A stretch of 64,000 nucleotides of DNA from an uncultured Bacteroidia bacterium (GCA_902774295.1 CACYHP010000002.1:1-64000); one strand, 5' to 3'; shown: positions 33,356-43,714, counted from the first letter of the stretch. A program made the numbers and translations. Notes: generated by a model not told the origin, from the sequence alone.

Positions 33356-36180
33356 TATCTTATAACATTTAAAACCTTAACAACGTTGCCGTTTCCAGTC
33401 ATGATATTGATGATGTACATGCCATTGTCGAATGCGCTCATGTCTATCACAACATTATCACTATCAACAGTTTGAATCATAATAACTTGACCCATCATGT
33501 TGTAGACCGACACTTGTTGCATCATCTCGCCTGTAACATTCACCTTTCCTGATGTTGGATTAGGATAAACAGCGATGTTATTCTCCAAATTCTCGCCAAC
33601 GCTGGTATAGTCAATCACTTCTACTGCAACCTGTACATAATCCGACTGACAATCATTCTGATAGAAAGCATAGATGCGATATGTATACAGACCTGCGTTA
33701 TTCACCACATCATTACACTCGTAATGGCTTATTGACGGGGTGTTGACGATACGTCGGACCAGTTCATAATTAGGAGTACCGTCGCTTCTGTAAATCTCAA
33801 ATCTGTCGAGTGTGTATTCATATTCGGCTCTATCCCACATCAGACGTGCGCCAAACTCGCCTGAATCGTAATAGTTTATTCCATCAAAATTCTGTGGTGA
33901 CGGGCATACTATAGGTGCCGGATCCTCGACAATGACTATGACATCAGCCGATGCTGTATTAAGTCCATCGTCAACAGTCACAATGTAAATATTTTCTCCA
34001 AGTCTTGTTGGGGTTGCGATAGTTGTCCGCTCAAGTGGTGTGGCAAGATCTTCAGCAGGCTCCCAAGAATATGTGTAGTTGCCTGTTCCGCCGTTGGCAT
34101 TGGCTGTCAGTGTCGTTGTTTCGCCAAGTGTTATCGTCTCTGGTTCAGCCAAAGCGATAACCAGCAATGGTGACATGCCACCATCTGTGATTTCAACAGT
34201 GGTGCTGTATGTCTTTTTGTTATATCCAAACACCGTCAAAGTGGCAGTGCCTGTTGAGCTCGGCTCTTCAAATGTGATGTTAGCTACACCGTTGACAATC
34301 TCAGCTGAGCCAAGAATTTCACCGTTGAATGTAAGTGTTGCCAAAGCGCCATTGCCATTAGTTGCATTGACCACGAAGTTAGTCTGAGTACGGCTTAATG
34401 TATTTGCACATGAGACACCCATATTTGCAGGAACATCGTTACGCAAAGTCAAAGTAGGGTCGCCGAACAGAATCCATGTGTTGTATGTGCCTTTATTAGC
34501 TTTCTGATTAGCTCCCAAGTCCAAAACTCTCATGCTCCCATTGATAGAGACGCCACCCATTGTGCGACGGATGTTGTTGGCCTGCGACTCAACCAAGATG
34601 TCAACCATCTCATCCTGACCGTACATCGGCGGCTGCCATGGCTGTGAAATATATGAGAACATTCCGCCTATAGCACCTGTCGGATTGCCTGTAGTGTTGT
34701 TGGTCGCACGCATCCATGTCTCAGCGAAACATGGTCCGCTATGGTCGTATTTTCCGTTAAGGCAAGCCACTGAAATGATATATGGCAGCTTGTAATCGTT
34801 AGTCAATGCATTGACATTGGAGTTACTGTAGTTGAAAACGCCCCACAATGTGATGTTGCCGTGGTTGCAGTAGTTGATGATGCTCACACCTTCATTGATG
34901 TGCTGGCTGACAGTCGCCGCACTCGCGGTAACACCAGTCACACCCTGATAGTCACGATGCACCTCAGTATAGTTGTAACCCAACAAATCATTTCTGATAA
35001 GGTCGATATGCTGATAGTCAGCCTCTCCATAATGACCGCCACCAGCGCCTTCATTCTTGCTGACACCCTGGCCCACTGTAAGCCATGTGGCTGTCTCATC
35101 CAAATCTCTCTCATAATTCAAGACCTTATTGACATGATTTGTCACCTGAGCCTCTGTCTCGCAGCAGAAACGGCCAACGATAACCTCGTTGTAATAGTCG
35201 TTGCCGGCAAGCTGGCCATATTGCACGTCGCCATATCCTGAATAGCCTTGAGAGCCTGAACCTGCTGAAATATAAATTCCAGGAATCTGTGCCACATCAC
35301 CAACAAGCAAGATGTCGGTCAAATTAGGATTTGCGGCGTAATAAGTCTCAATATACGACTTAATGGATGCAGCAGTACTGCCAGTCACACTTGTTCCAAC
35401 CATGGTTGTAGGACGGCCGATCTGTTTCTTCCAAGCCACAAAAGGCTCCATTGCCGACAAGAAATCTTCATGACAGATGATAAGCAACTCGCCGTTTTCC
35501 TCGATAGCGTTATATCTCGACATTGACTCTGAAAAATTGATATAACGGCTCTCATAAATCTTCTTGAACTCTGGGTCAACAACGCTTGACTTGGCGCGGT
35601 TCACCACGACATTTCTGTCGTCTTTGCCGACTTCTTTCATCTTCAAGGTGAAATGAGTGTAAACTCTGAGGGTCTTTGTCACCGGATTATACAAATAAGG
35701 TGTAACCATCATGTTTTGTGCTCTCACGTCACGATGGATGTAAGGCTCGTCGAGCTTTGCAATCTCATTAGGGAAGAATGCATTCTGCTGATACATAGCG
35801 CCATAAGTATAAGGCACGTCTTCCGGATTGATACTACGTGGGAAGTCGCCTTTTGACGGAGCCACAACTATGTTTTCATAGTCGACATACTCTGCGTCAA
35901 CAACCTCAACGCTCATCAATGCATCGTCACCGATAATAGCAGGAATTACGAAACTTGGGACATCCGGCTCGCCAGCCTGTGCCAGTCTCACCATCTTCTG
36001 GTTGGTGATGACTGCAGCGTCACCGTTAGGTGTCACCACATCGTATTTATTGAAACCATTCACGTTGATTTCAACTTTTATCTCATTGTCTGTTGATGAA
36101 ACCAATCTCTGACCCCATCCCTGTGCAAATGCCAACTGCATGCACATCAAGCTAATAGCTAATATAAAAAGTCTTTTCAT
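33355..36180 (-). CDS. C25 (gingipain-type) cysteine peptidase with T9SS sorting domain
   Basis: Secreted cysteine peptidase of 941 residues from ATG 36180 (MKRLFILAISLMCMQLAFA signal peptide). The longer frame to 36291 would place 37 unlikely residues before it. A propeptide (about 21-200) precedes the catalytic domain, with His in NYCNHGN (H440) and Cys in SVACLNG (C473), the gingipain dyad context. Ig-like domains follow, including a PKD-like stretch ANGGTGNYTYSWEPAEDLATP. The end, AVYPNPTSGKVNVTGE...YNMMGQVI...GMYIINIM, is a type A T9SS C-terminal domain. It has its own promoter and is followed by the MBL gene. Confidence 0.92.
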   Translation of the reverse strand: MKRLFILAISLMCMQLAFAQGWGQRLVSSTDNEIKVEINVNGFNKYDVVTPNGDAAVITNQKMVRLAQAGEPDVPSFVIPAIIGDDALMSVEVVDAEYVDYENIVVAPSKGDFPRSINPEDVPYTYGAMYQQNAFFPNEIAKLDEPYIHRDVRAQNMMVTPYLYNPVTKTLRVYTHFTLKMKEVGKDDRNVVVNRAKSSVVDPEFKKIYESRYINFSESMSRYNAIEENGELLIICHEDFLSAMEPFVAWKKQIGRPTTMVGTSVTGSTAASIKSYIETYYAANPNLTDILLVGDVAQIPGIYISAGSGSQGYSGYGDVQYGQLAGNDYYNEVIVGRFCCETEAQVTNHVNKVLNYERDLDETATWLTVGQGVSKNEGAGGGHYGEADYQHIDLIRNDLLGYNYTEVHRDYQGVTGVTASAATVSQHINEGVSIINYCNHGNITLWGVFNYSNSNVNALTNDYKLPYIISVACLNGKYDHSGPCFAETWMRATNNTTGNPTGAIGGMFSYISQPWQPPMYGQDEMVDILVESQANNIRRTMGGVSINGSMRVLDLGANQKANKGTYNTWILFGDPTLTLRNDVPANMGVSCANTLSRTQTNFVVNATNGNGALATLTFNGEILGSAEIVNGVANITFEEPSSTGTATLTVFGYNKKTYSTTVEITDGGMSPLLVIALAEPETITLGETTTLTANANGGTGNYTYSWEPAEDLATPLERTTIATPTRLGENIYIVTVDDGLNTASADVIVIVEDPAPIVCPSPQNFDGINYYDSGEFGARLMWDRAEYEYTLDRFEIYRSDGTPNYELVRRIVNTPSISHYECNDVVNNAGLYTYRIYAFYQNDCQSDYVQVAVEVIDYTSVGENLENNIAVYPNPTSGKVNVTGEMMQQVSVYNMMGQVIMIQTVDSDNVVIDMSAFDNGMYIINIMTGNGNVVKVLNVIR

Positions 36181-36206
36181 AGTTAAAGAAAGATTATAAT
36201 TTTCTG

Positions 36207-36214
36207 CAAAGATA
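36207..36214 (-). promoter_or_regulatory. -7 element for C25 gene 1
   Basis: TATCTTTG on the minus strand, 26 bp before ATG 36180. It supports that start over 36291. Confidence 0.65.
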
Positions 36215-36222
36215 AACAAAAA

Positions 36223-36247
36223 AAGGACGCCGACAGTCGACGTCCTT
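36223..36247 (-). terminator. Terminator of C25 gene 2
   Basis: AAGGACG / CGTCCTT stem with extended CGA/TCG pairing, followed by T7 on the minus strand. It is paralogous to the hairpin at 39907-39931, with a compensatory base-pair change in the stem. Confidence 0.85.
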
Positions 36248-36268
36248 AAATATTTTTTAAAATGTCGT

Positions 36269-39200
36269 TTACTTGATGACGACTTTCTCAATCTGTGCGT
36301 TGCCGTTGGCGATAACCTTCAGGAAGTACACGCCATTGTTCAAATCATTCACATTGAGTTGAACGTTGCCGTTAGCGACACCGCTCATCACCACCTGACC
36401 GACGCTGTTAATCATCTGGTATTCATAGCTTGCAGCATTTGCATTGATGTACAACACGCTTTCTGCCGGGTTAGGATAAACACCGAGGATGACTTCGTTC
36501 TCTTCAACACCTGTGAATTCAACATTCACCATAGCTGTTGCTGGAGCTGACATTGAGCCGTTTGCATCGACAGCATACACTGAATATTTGTATATGCCAC
36601 TCTCTTCGACGACATCTGTTGCCTGTGTCTCTGTCACTGTTGCAACTGTCTCGCCGTTGCGTTTCACAACGTATGAAACTGCATCGGCTGAAGCTGTCCA
36701 TGTCAATGCGACATTGTGACCGTCAACTGTTGCCTCGAGTTCTGTAGCCGGGTCGATGAATGTATAGACATTTGTTGGTGGGAAGACAATATTGTCAACC
36801 CATGCGCAGTCTTCGCCTGAGCTCACTGATACATCCTTGGTGTATTCCCACTTGAATGTGTGCTGACCCACTGTCACTGCCTGAGTGAACTCTGTCCATC
36901 CGATTGTACCGGCCCACTGACCTTTCTGCTGACCATCCATGTAGAATGTCAACTTATCGTATGGATTTGATGCGCTGCCTTCGCTCGACACCTTGTACAT
37001 GAATGTCATATTGCCTGCTGCCAATACGTCAACTGTCAGCTGCATGTAACCTGTTGAGTTGTGCTGGCCGCCGTTGTTTGACTTAGCGCAGTAGTTGCCT
37101 CTGCCACCTGTAGCAATCTCCCATGGGTTGGTTGGGCTGAGTGTCCAGTTCGGACCGAATGTGCCAGACTCGAAGTCTTCCTTGATAGCGCCGTATGACA
37201 CAACGAAGATGTCAGAAACATTGAACAAGCCACTTGTCATGTCGTATGCAACTTCGAATGTCGAACCTATCTCAACGCTAGAACCGACTAAATAAGGAGC
37301 TGTGATAGCAATCGATTCGCCAGCGGCAACAGATTCTGTGAATGTATGTGTGTCCGGTGTGAACACGAGGTCTGGTGAGCAGCTCGTGAAGCTCAACTCA
37401 CCACCGACAAATGGAGCTGTACCTTCGTTTCTGAATGTCATGACGACGTCGTCTCCAGAGACGGTCAGACTCTCAGCAACTACGACTGGAGCGTGGAGGT
37501 CAACAAAGACCTTGCCGACCCATGCATCGTTTCCGGCTGTCATCATAACATCAATCTGAGCTCTTGTGCCATCTGGAACGTTAGCTGCAACTGCAAACTG
37601 GAAGCCGTCAACTGTCACTATCTGATCTGGGTTGATTGTTGCGATAGAACCCTCAGCTACTGTGATGTTGAGATATTCGTTCTCTGTTGACAATGAAACT
37701 GCAATGTTGTTAGCGGTCTCAACACCAACGTTCTTGACATTGATGCTCATGTCGATTGTCTCACCATAGTTAGCCTGATCAACGCTCATTGAATATTCGT
37801 TAACTGTCATATAAGCGCCTTCTGCTGGAACAACTTCAACTGTGCCCATATAAGTCACTTTATTAAAACCAACGATCACAAGTTCAGCATCGCCGACAGT
37901 TGTCAAAGCTGGGAAGTGCATATTGCACTGACCGTTAATGATTTTTTCTGTAGCCAAAATCTCACCATCCAATGTCAATGTTGCGATAGCATAATCAGCA
38001 TCTGCTGTGATGTTGAGATCTGTCATACCAAGCATCAAAACTGATGGGCTTGCCACGACATTCATGTCTGTTGGGTTAGCTGTACGAACCATCAATGAAG
38101 GATCACCGAAAAGAACCCATGTGTCATGGCATTTGCTGTCACCACCCTTGTCAATAACGTCCATGTTACCATTCAATGAAGCACCTGCCAAAGTGTGGTT
38201 GAAGTGGTCGGCATTACGCCATCCTGTTAAGATATTAATCATCTCATCCTGTCCATACATTGGTGGAATCCAAGGCTGTGACTCCCATGAGAACATGCCG
38301 CCGATAGCACCTGTAGGAACACCAGTTGTGTTATCTGTAGCACGCATCCAAGCCTCTGCGAAGCACTCTGAACCATAGTCAAACTTACCATTATCGCAGG
38401 CCACTGACCAAACCACAGGCCACATGTAGTCGTTTGTCAAAGCATTGACATCGCTACAGCTGTAGTCAGCAACGCCCCAGCTGGTAGGTGAACCGTGGTT
38501 GCAGTAGTTGATGATGCTGATACCCTGGTTGATGGTACCACTGATGGTTGATACTGATGCATCGCCACCTGAACCACCATGATGCTCTATAACATCTGAA
38601 TAAGTGTAGTGTAACAGGGTGTCGCGGATGAAGTCGATGTGCTCGTAGTCATCCTCACCATAGTGACCGTTACCGGCACCATAGTAACCGATACCCATAC
38701 CTTTGTCGCCCCATGTCACATTTGACTGAAGATCACGTTCATAGTAAATAACTTTGGTGACCTGTGAGTTGACATGGCCGTCGGTCTGAGCTGAGAAACG
38801 ACCAACGAAAATCTCCGGATAGTGGTCTGAGCCTTCGACCTGGCCGAACCAGTTGTCAGAACGCTCACCGCTCAAGGCATGAGGTGTGATATGCTCATAG
38901 TCACCGACAAACAAAACGTATGCAAGATTGTGGTTCGGGTCGTTGTACAGGTTTGTGATGTAGCTCTTGATAACATTGTCATTGTTGCCACCAACTTCTG
39001 ACACACTCACCAATGTGGTTGGACGGCCTGACTGGTTCTTCCAATCGACGAATGGCTGCATGCCTGCCATGAACTGGTCTGCGCAGATAACCAACATCTC
39101 ACCATCGTCTTCAACCCAAGGATATCTTGTTGCTGCAGACTCGAAGTTGATGAAACGACGGCTGTAAGATGCCTTGAATTCTGACGTTGTCTTCACCGTG

Positions 39201-39829
39201 TTGTTCTTACGTGCGAGCTTCTGGTTTTCACCGTTGTCGCTAACCTTTGTCATGGCAATTGTCATGCTTGTGTAAACACGCAATGTCTTTGTCACAGGGT
39301 TGTAAGCGAATGGGCGAACCACGATGTTCTGGCCACGGAAGTCTCTGATGATGTAAGGAGCGTCAAGTGTAACCTGTGATGCCGGCCAGAATGCGTTCTG
39401 CGAATACATCTCACCGTAGGTGTAAGGAACATCATCAGGATTAATCTTACGGCTGAAGTTACCCTTTGAAGATACCACATCCATGTTCTCAAAATCAACG
39501 TAAGTTGAATTAACCACAGCAACATTCATCTCTGCCATGTCACCAATCATAACTGGGATGACATCGTATGAAAGCTGCGGAGCACCTGCTTCAAGCTCTA
39601 ATGCCATGTCTTTGGCATAGACTTCGAATTTCTTGCCGTCAGGTGTTGTCACACTCTGTGTGTAGAAACCGTCGAGGTTGACGTTGATGACGATTTCATT
39701 TTCTGTAGAAGAGACCAAAGTCTTCTTCATCGCTGTTGGGGAATCACTTGTGATTCCATGCCATTCCTGTGCAAAACCCATAAATGAGAATACCAGGAAC
39801 AAAGCTGTTAGTAATAATGATTTTCTCAT
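36269..39829 (-). CDS. C25 (gingipain-type) cysteine peptidase with cleaved-adhesin-like and T9SS domains
   Basis: 1186 residues. Signal peptide MRKSLLLTALFLVFSFMGFA; propeptide with DDVPYTYGEMYSQNAFWP, shared with gene 1. The catalytic domain has H445 in NYCNHGS and C478 in SVACDNG. Next come CARDB/Ig-like repeats (VNEYSMSVDQANYGETIDM onward) and a MAM/cleaved-adhesin-like domain from EDFESGTFGPNW to DCAWVDNIVFPP. A fibronectin-type III-like domain (ALTWTASADAVSYVVKRNGE) and a T9SS sorting domain (LGVYPNPAESVLYINA ... GVYFLKVIAN) complete it. The last two modules are almost identical to those of gene 3. It is likely surface-attached or released. Confidence 0.93.
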   Translation of the reverse strand: MRKSLLLTALFLVFSFMGFAQEWHGITSDSPTAMKKTLVSSTENEIVINVNLDGFYTQSVTTPDGKKFEVYAKDMALELEAGAPQLSYDVIPVMIGDMAEMNVAVVNSTYVDFENMDVVSSKGNFSRKINPDDVPYTYGEMYSQNAFWPASQVTLDAPYIIRDFRGQNIVVRPFAYNPVTKTLRVYTSMTIAMTKVSDNGENQKLARKNNTVKTTSEFKASYSRRFINFESAATRYPWVEDDGEMLVICADQFMAGMQPFVDWKNQSGRPTTLVSVSEVGGNNDNVIKSYITNLYNDPNHNLAYVLFVGDYEHITPHALSGERSDNWFGQVEGSDHYPEIFVGRFSAQTDGHVNSQVTKVIYYERDLQSNVTWGDKGMGIGYYGAGNGHYGEDDYEHIDFIRDTLLHYTYSDVIEHHGGSGGDASVSTISGTINQGISIINYCNHGSPTSWGVADYSCSDVNALTNDYMWPVVWSVACDNGKFDYGSECFAEAWMRATDNTTGVPTGAIGGMFSWESQPWIPPMYGQDEMINILTGWRNADHFNHTLAGASLNGNMDVIDKGGDSKCHDTWVLFGDPSLMVRTANPTDMNVVASPSVLMLGMTDLNITADADYAIATLTLDGEILATEKIINGQCNMHFPALTTVGDAELVIVGFNKVTYMGTVEVVPAEGAYMTVNEYSMSVDQANYGETIDMSINVKNVGVETANNIAVSLSTENEYLNITVAEGSIATINPDQIVTVDGFQFAVAANVPDGTRAQIDVMMTAGNDAWVGKVFVDLHAPVVVAESLTVSGDDVVMTFRNEGTAPFVGGELSFTSCSPDLVFTPDTHTFTESVAAGESIAITAPYLVGSSVEIGSTFEVAYDMTSGLFNVSDIFVVSYGAIKEDFESGTFGPNWTLSPTNPWEIATGGRGNYCAKSNNGGQHNSTGYMQLTVDVLAAGNMTFMYKVSSEGSASNPYDKLTFYMDGQQKGQWAGTIGWTEFTQAVTVGQHTFKWEYTKDVSVSSGEDCAWVDNIVFPPTNVYTFIDPATELEATVDGHNVALTWTASADAVSYVVKRNGETVATVTETQATDVVEESGIYKYSVYAVDANGSMSAPATAMVNVEFTGVEENEVILGVYPNPAESVLYINANAASYEYQMINSVGQVVMSGVANGNVQLNVNDLNNGVYFLKVIANGNAQIEKVVIK

Positions 39830-39890
39830 AATTTATAAAATGGTTTATAATTAATACTTCTTTTTTTAAACCTAAATTATTAATAGCTCG

Positions 39891-39898
39891 CAAAGATA
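39891..39898 (-). promoter_or_regulatory. -7 element for C25 gene 2
   Basis: TATCTTTG on the minus strand, between the terminator of gene 3 and the gene 2 ATG. Confidence 0.6.
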
Positions 39899-39906
39899 TA
39901 AAAAAA

Positions 39907-39931
39907 AAGGATGCCGAGAGCCGACATCCTT
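39907..39931 (-). terminator. Terminator of C25 gene 3
   Basis: AAGGATG / CATCCTT stem followed by T8 on the minus strand; homologous to 36223-36247. Confidence 0.85.
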
Positions 39932-39952
39932 AAATATTTTTTTGAAAAATTT

Positions 39953-42900
39953 TTACTTAACAGTGATCTTTCTTACGATAACATCACCATCAGCAATGAT
40001 TCTCAAGAAGTAAACACCATTGAGTTCGCTCACGTTGACAGTTGTCTTACCGTTGGCGTTGCCGCTCATGACGACCTGACCGACACTGTTGATGATCTGA
40101 TACTCATAGTTGTTTGCATTTGTAACGACATTCAAAACACCAGTTGTTGGGTTTGGATAGATGTTGACATTAACATTCTGTGCTTCCTCAACACCTGTGA
40201 ATTCAACTGTTACGATTGTTGAAGTTGGAGCTGACATTGCGCCGTTTGCATTGACAGCGTACACTGAATATTTGTATGTGCCACCCACTTCGATGACGTC
40301 TGTTGCCTGTGTCTCTGTCACTGTTGCAACTGTCTCGCCGTTGCGTTTCACAACGTATGAAACTGCATCGGTTGAAGCTGTCCATGTCAATGCGACATTG
40401 TGACCATCAACTGTTGCCTCGAGATCTGATGCCGGAGTGATGAATGCGATGACGTTTGTTGGTGGGAATACGATATTGTCGATCCATGCGCAGTCATCAC
40501 CGCTGTTTATTGAGACGTCTTTGCTGTAGCTCCACTTGAATGTGTGGGTTCCTGTTGTCACTGGCTGTGAGAACTCTGTCCAATCGACATTGCCTGCCCA
40601 CTGGCCTTTCTCCTGGTTATCCATGTAGAATGTAAGCTTATCATACATAGTACCTGATGATGAAATCTCGCTCGATACCTTGTACATGAATGTAAGGTTA
40701 CCAGCTGCAAGAACATTGACTGTCAATGTTGCGCTGTAGTCTGAATTTGCGATACCGGCGTTCATTGATTTTGCGCACTTGCCTCTACCGCCGTCGACGA
40801 TTGTCCATGCGTTTGTCTGGCTGAATGTCCATCCGTCGCCGAACTCGCCTGATTCAAAGTTCTCCTGGATTGAACCGTAAGAAACTGTGATGATATCTGA
40901 AACATTGAACATGCCGCTTGTCATTTCGTATGCAACTTCAAATGTTGTACCTAACTCAACACTTGGATCGACTGTGTAAGCTGCTGTGAAAGTGATTGAC
41001 TCGCCACCAGCGACTGCATCGGTGAATGTGAATGCGTCTGGTGTGAACACGAGGTCTGGTGAGCAGCTTGTGATATTCAATGTGCCACCCACGAATGGTG
41101 CTGTACCCTCGTTCTTGAATGTCAATTCAAGATTTGTCTCTGAAACTGTCATTTCATCCATAGTGACGACTGGAGCATGGAGAGTAACCTTGAATTTGCC
41201 CTGCCATGTGTCTGTACCGTCTGTCACATCGAGGTAGAACTGTGCTTTTGTGCCATCAGGAACGTTCTCTGCAACTGCAAACTGGAATCCCTGGACTGTA
41301 GCTGTTGCATCCGGCTCCAATGAAGAGAGTGATGCGCTAGCTGATGAGATTGTAACATATTCGCATTCTGTTGTAAGTGTAGCTGTGATGTTGTTTGCAG
41401 TCTGTGTACCGACGTTCTTCAATATGATGTTCATATCAACTGTCTCGCCGTAGTTAGCCTGTTCAGCGCTCAATTCGTATGAGTCAACTGCGACGTAAGC
41501 GCCTGTCATTGCTGCAGCAGGAACGACAGCGACGTATGGCTGACGCTGTGGATGTGTGACAACGATCTTCACGTCACCTCCTGATGTGACTGGCTCAATC
41601 GGAATCAAAGCAACGCCATCTTCACCGATTTCACCAGCGCCACAAAGTTCACCGTCCTTTGAAATACCAACGTATGAACCTGGATCGGCTGTAACTTCGT
41701 ATGTTTCATCACCTATTGGAAGGGTTGGAAGGTGTGATACGTTGTTTGCAACAGGATTTACGTGATATGGAGTCACAGAACCGTCACCGAGAACGTGATA
41801 TGCTTCCCAGTAGTACTGGTCAGTAGCTGTTGAGCTGCTCTGATAACCGTTTGCGTGTGCGTAGGCCACTGCGAGGTTACCAACGTATGGAACAGCTGTA
41901 ATGCAGTTCCAGTCATCACGGAACTGTGCATCATAAGTACCCATTGTTGAGCCTTCGTATGTAGGCATCTGGTTCATGGTGTTTGTTGCACCTACTCCAA
42001 AATAGTAGTCTTCATACCAATATGTTTCAACAGGTGAGCCGATGTATGCGTATGCACCCTTGTTCTGAGCGATAATCATAGCCTCACCAAAGCTCTTGCT
42101 TGAATAACCCCAGTTAGCGGCCAAGCAGCAGTTACCCATTGCGAGGAAGTATTTACCGTTGTTTGTCAATGAGTTGACATCGCTCACTGAGAATGATGGA
42201 TCTGACCAGTTTGTATCACCACCGTGAGCGGTATAGTTCACGAAGTTGACACCAGTGTTCATACTTGCGTATGGGTTGTTGTAAGGCTGCTCCAAGAATT
42301 CGTTGACTTGAACAAATCCATGTGCTGCATTGTAGTAATAGTTTGTTGCATACTGGATGGTTGGCTTGCCGATTCTCGGATTCCAGCTGCCGTCCCAACC
42401 GGCGATAAGAAGAACATTGCTCAGATATGACGGATCCTGCATGGTGTACTGTTCATACATCATAGATTTGTCGAGAACATTCTGGAACTCCTGAACTGTC
42501 TCGCATGTGAAACGGCTGTGGAACATATCGCCAAACACGTCGTTACCTGCAACTGCATAGTAATAAAGGTCTGTAACTTTGTGTGTTGCCGAACCCATCT
42601 GTGACTGTGGAACCTGGTTCTGGTCACCAATGATGATGATGAATGTAGGAGCCTGACCGTTTGCAACACCCTCATTGTATTTGTCGGTGATGAAGGTCTT
42701 GATAGCAGAAGCTGTTGTTCCGATTTCATCGGTGTAGTTGACATCCATTACGAAACCTTTTTCTGTCTTCCATGTGATCCATGGCTGCATTGCGTCCTCA
42801 AACATACGGTTGGCAACAACCAACATCTTTACTGGAACTGCCCAGAGGTCCGGGTGCTCGTCGTAAATGTCAAGGATAGCTCTCTCATTGAACAATGCTG

Positions 42901-43576
42901 AATAAACTGTTCTGAAGTAAGGGCTATATGTGTTGACCAATGTCTGCTCTGTGAGAGCGAGGTCAGCATCTTCAAATGTAACTTCAACGTCGATGTCGTT
43001 GTAAACACGGATTGTATTGGTTGAAGCATTGTATCTCACTGTGTTAAGCTGCAAAGCACCGACCTGAACGCCACGCATTGTTCCCAAAACGAAAACTTCA
43101 GCGATTGGACGCTCGTCATAGCCTTTAGCTGCATATGCTGCCTCGTTATAAGCGAACTCGACTTCTGTCTCGCTCTTGCTCTGTGAAGGCTGCATTGGAT
43201 AAAGCTTTTCAATACCAAAGTCAGCAAGTTTATACTCATTGACTGTGTAATTCTTGACTGTCACCACTGGTGTTGCACCAAATGGAACAGCGATAAGTTC
43301 ACGGTGAACAAGAACCTGTGGGTCACCGATGTTACCTGCAGGAACTGAATTACCCATTGTAATAATAGAGAAATCACCTCTCTCTGTTGAAACAAGCTCA
43401 CTCTCAATGCTGTTGTATGAGAATGTAGCATCGAAACCGCTCATGGTCACATGCTGTGCGCCCTGAGTCTTGGTTCCATTAGGAGCAAGATCAATACGAC
43501 CTTGTGCAAAAGCCTGGAAGCCAAACATAATGACTACCAATGCCATTGCCAGCTTTTTGAGTTGAAATTTTTTCAT
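39953..43576 (-). CDS. Lys-gingipain (Kgp)-like C25 cysteine peptidase with T9SS sorting domain
   Basis: 1207 residues. Signal peptide ends FGFQAFA; a propeptide of about 200 residues follows. The catalytic domain closely follows Kgp: LIAGWDGSWNPRIGKPTI, NYTAHGGDTNW, FLAMGNCCLAANWGY, GAYAYIGSPVETYW and YYWEAYHVLGDGSVTPYH. D395, H451 and C484 stand at a constant offset of 7 from my recollection of the Kgp triad (D388, H444, C477). CARDB/Ig-like, cleaved-adhesin-like (ENFESGEFGDGW ... WIDNIVFPP), Fn3-like and T9SS domains follow. P1 preference for lysine is inference. Confidence 0.93.
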   Translation of the reverse strand: MKKFQLKKLAMALVVIMFGFQAFAQGRIDLAPNGTKTQGAQHVTMSGFDATFSYNSIESELVSTERGDFSIITMGNSVPAGNIGDPQVLVHRELIAVPFGATPVVTVKNYTVNEYKLADFGIEKLYPMQPSQSKSETEVEFAYNEAAYAAKGYDERPIAEVFVLGTMRGVQVGALQLNTVRYNASTNTIRVYNDIDVEVTFEDADLALTEQTLVNTYSPYFRTVYSALFNERAILDIYDEHPDLWAVPVKMLVVANRMFEDAMQPWITWKTEKGFVMDVNYTDEIGTTASAIKTFITDKYNEGVANGQAPTFIIIIGDQNQVPQSQMGSATHKVTDLYYYAVAGNDVFGDMFHSRFTCETVQEFQNVLDKSMMYEQYTMQDPSYLSNVLLIAGWDGSWNPRIGKPTIQYATNYYYNAAHGFVQVNEFLEQPYNNPYASMNTGVNFVNYTAHGGDTNWSDPSFSVSDVNSLTNNGKYFLAMGNCCLAANWGYSSKSFGEAMIIAQNKGAYAYIGSPVETYWYEDYYFGVGATNTMNQMPTYEGSTMGTYDAQFRDDWNCITAVPYVGNLAVAYAHANGYQSSSTATDQYYWEAYHVLGDGSVTPYHVNPVANNVSHLPTLPIGDETYEVTADPGSYVGISKDGELCGAGEIGEDGVALIPIEPVTSGGDVKIVVTHPQRQPYVAVVPAAAMTGAYVAVDSYELSAEQANYGETVDMNIILKNVGTQTANNITATLTTECEYVTISSASASLSSLEPDATATVQGFQFAVAENVPDGTKAQFYLDVTDGTDTWQGKFKVTLHAPVVTMDEMTVSETNLELTFKNEGTAPFVGGTLNITSCSPDLVFTPDAFTFTDAVAGGESITFTAAYTVDPSVELGTTFEVAYEMTSGMFNVSDIITVSYGSIQENFESGEFGDGWTFSQTNAWTIVDGGRGKCAKSMNAGIANSDYSATLTVNVLAAGNLTFMYKVSSEISSSGTMYDKLTFYMDNQEKGQWAGNVDWTEFSQPVTTGTHTFKWSYSKDVSINSGDDCAWIDNIVFPPTNVIAFITPASDLEATVDGHNVALTWTASTDAVSYVVKRNGETVATVTETQATDVIEVGGTYKYSVYAVNANGAMSAPTSTIVTVEFTGVEEAQNVNVNIYPNPTTGVLNVVTNANNYEYQIINSVGQVVMSGNANGKTTVNVSELNGVYFLRIIADGDVIVRKITVK

Positions 43577-43652
43577 CTTGTTGATTTGTTAAGTTATTAT
43601 TAAAATGTTAATTTCTATTTTCAAAAACGATTTTCATCATTTTTACAAGCTA

Positions 43653-43660
43653 CAAAAGTA
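43653..43660 (-). promoter_or_regulatory. -7 element for C25 gene 3
   Basis: TACTTTTG on the minus strand, 76 bp before the ATG, in the gap after the S41 protease gene. Confidence 0.5.
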
Positions 43661-43714
43661 CACATTATTTCCCAATGGCGTATTCTTTTTTTTGATAATT
43701 TTTTCAAAAAAATC

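Noticed and set aside
32174..33475. 433-codon open frame on the plus strand, antisense to the metallo-hydrolase gene
   Set aside because: The minus-strand frame encodes a clear MBL/beta-CASP protein with all zinc motifs. The antisense product has no recognisable domain and is rich in Arg, His and Val as expected for a shadow frame.
36181..36291. Longer N-terminus (37 extra residues) for C25 gene 1
   Set aside because: It would translate through the promoter element and the previous gene's terminator. A proper signal peptide begins at ATG 36180.
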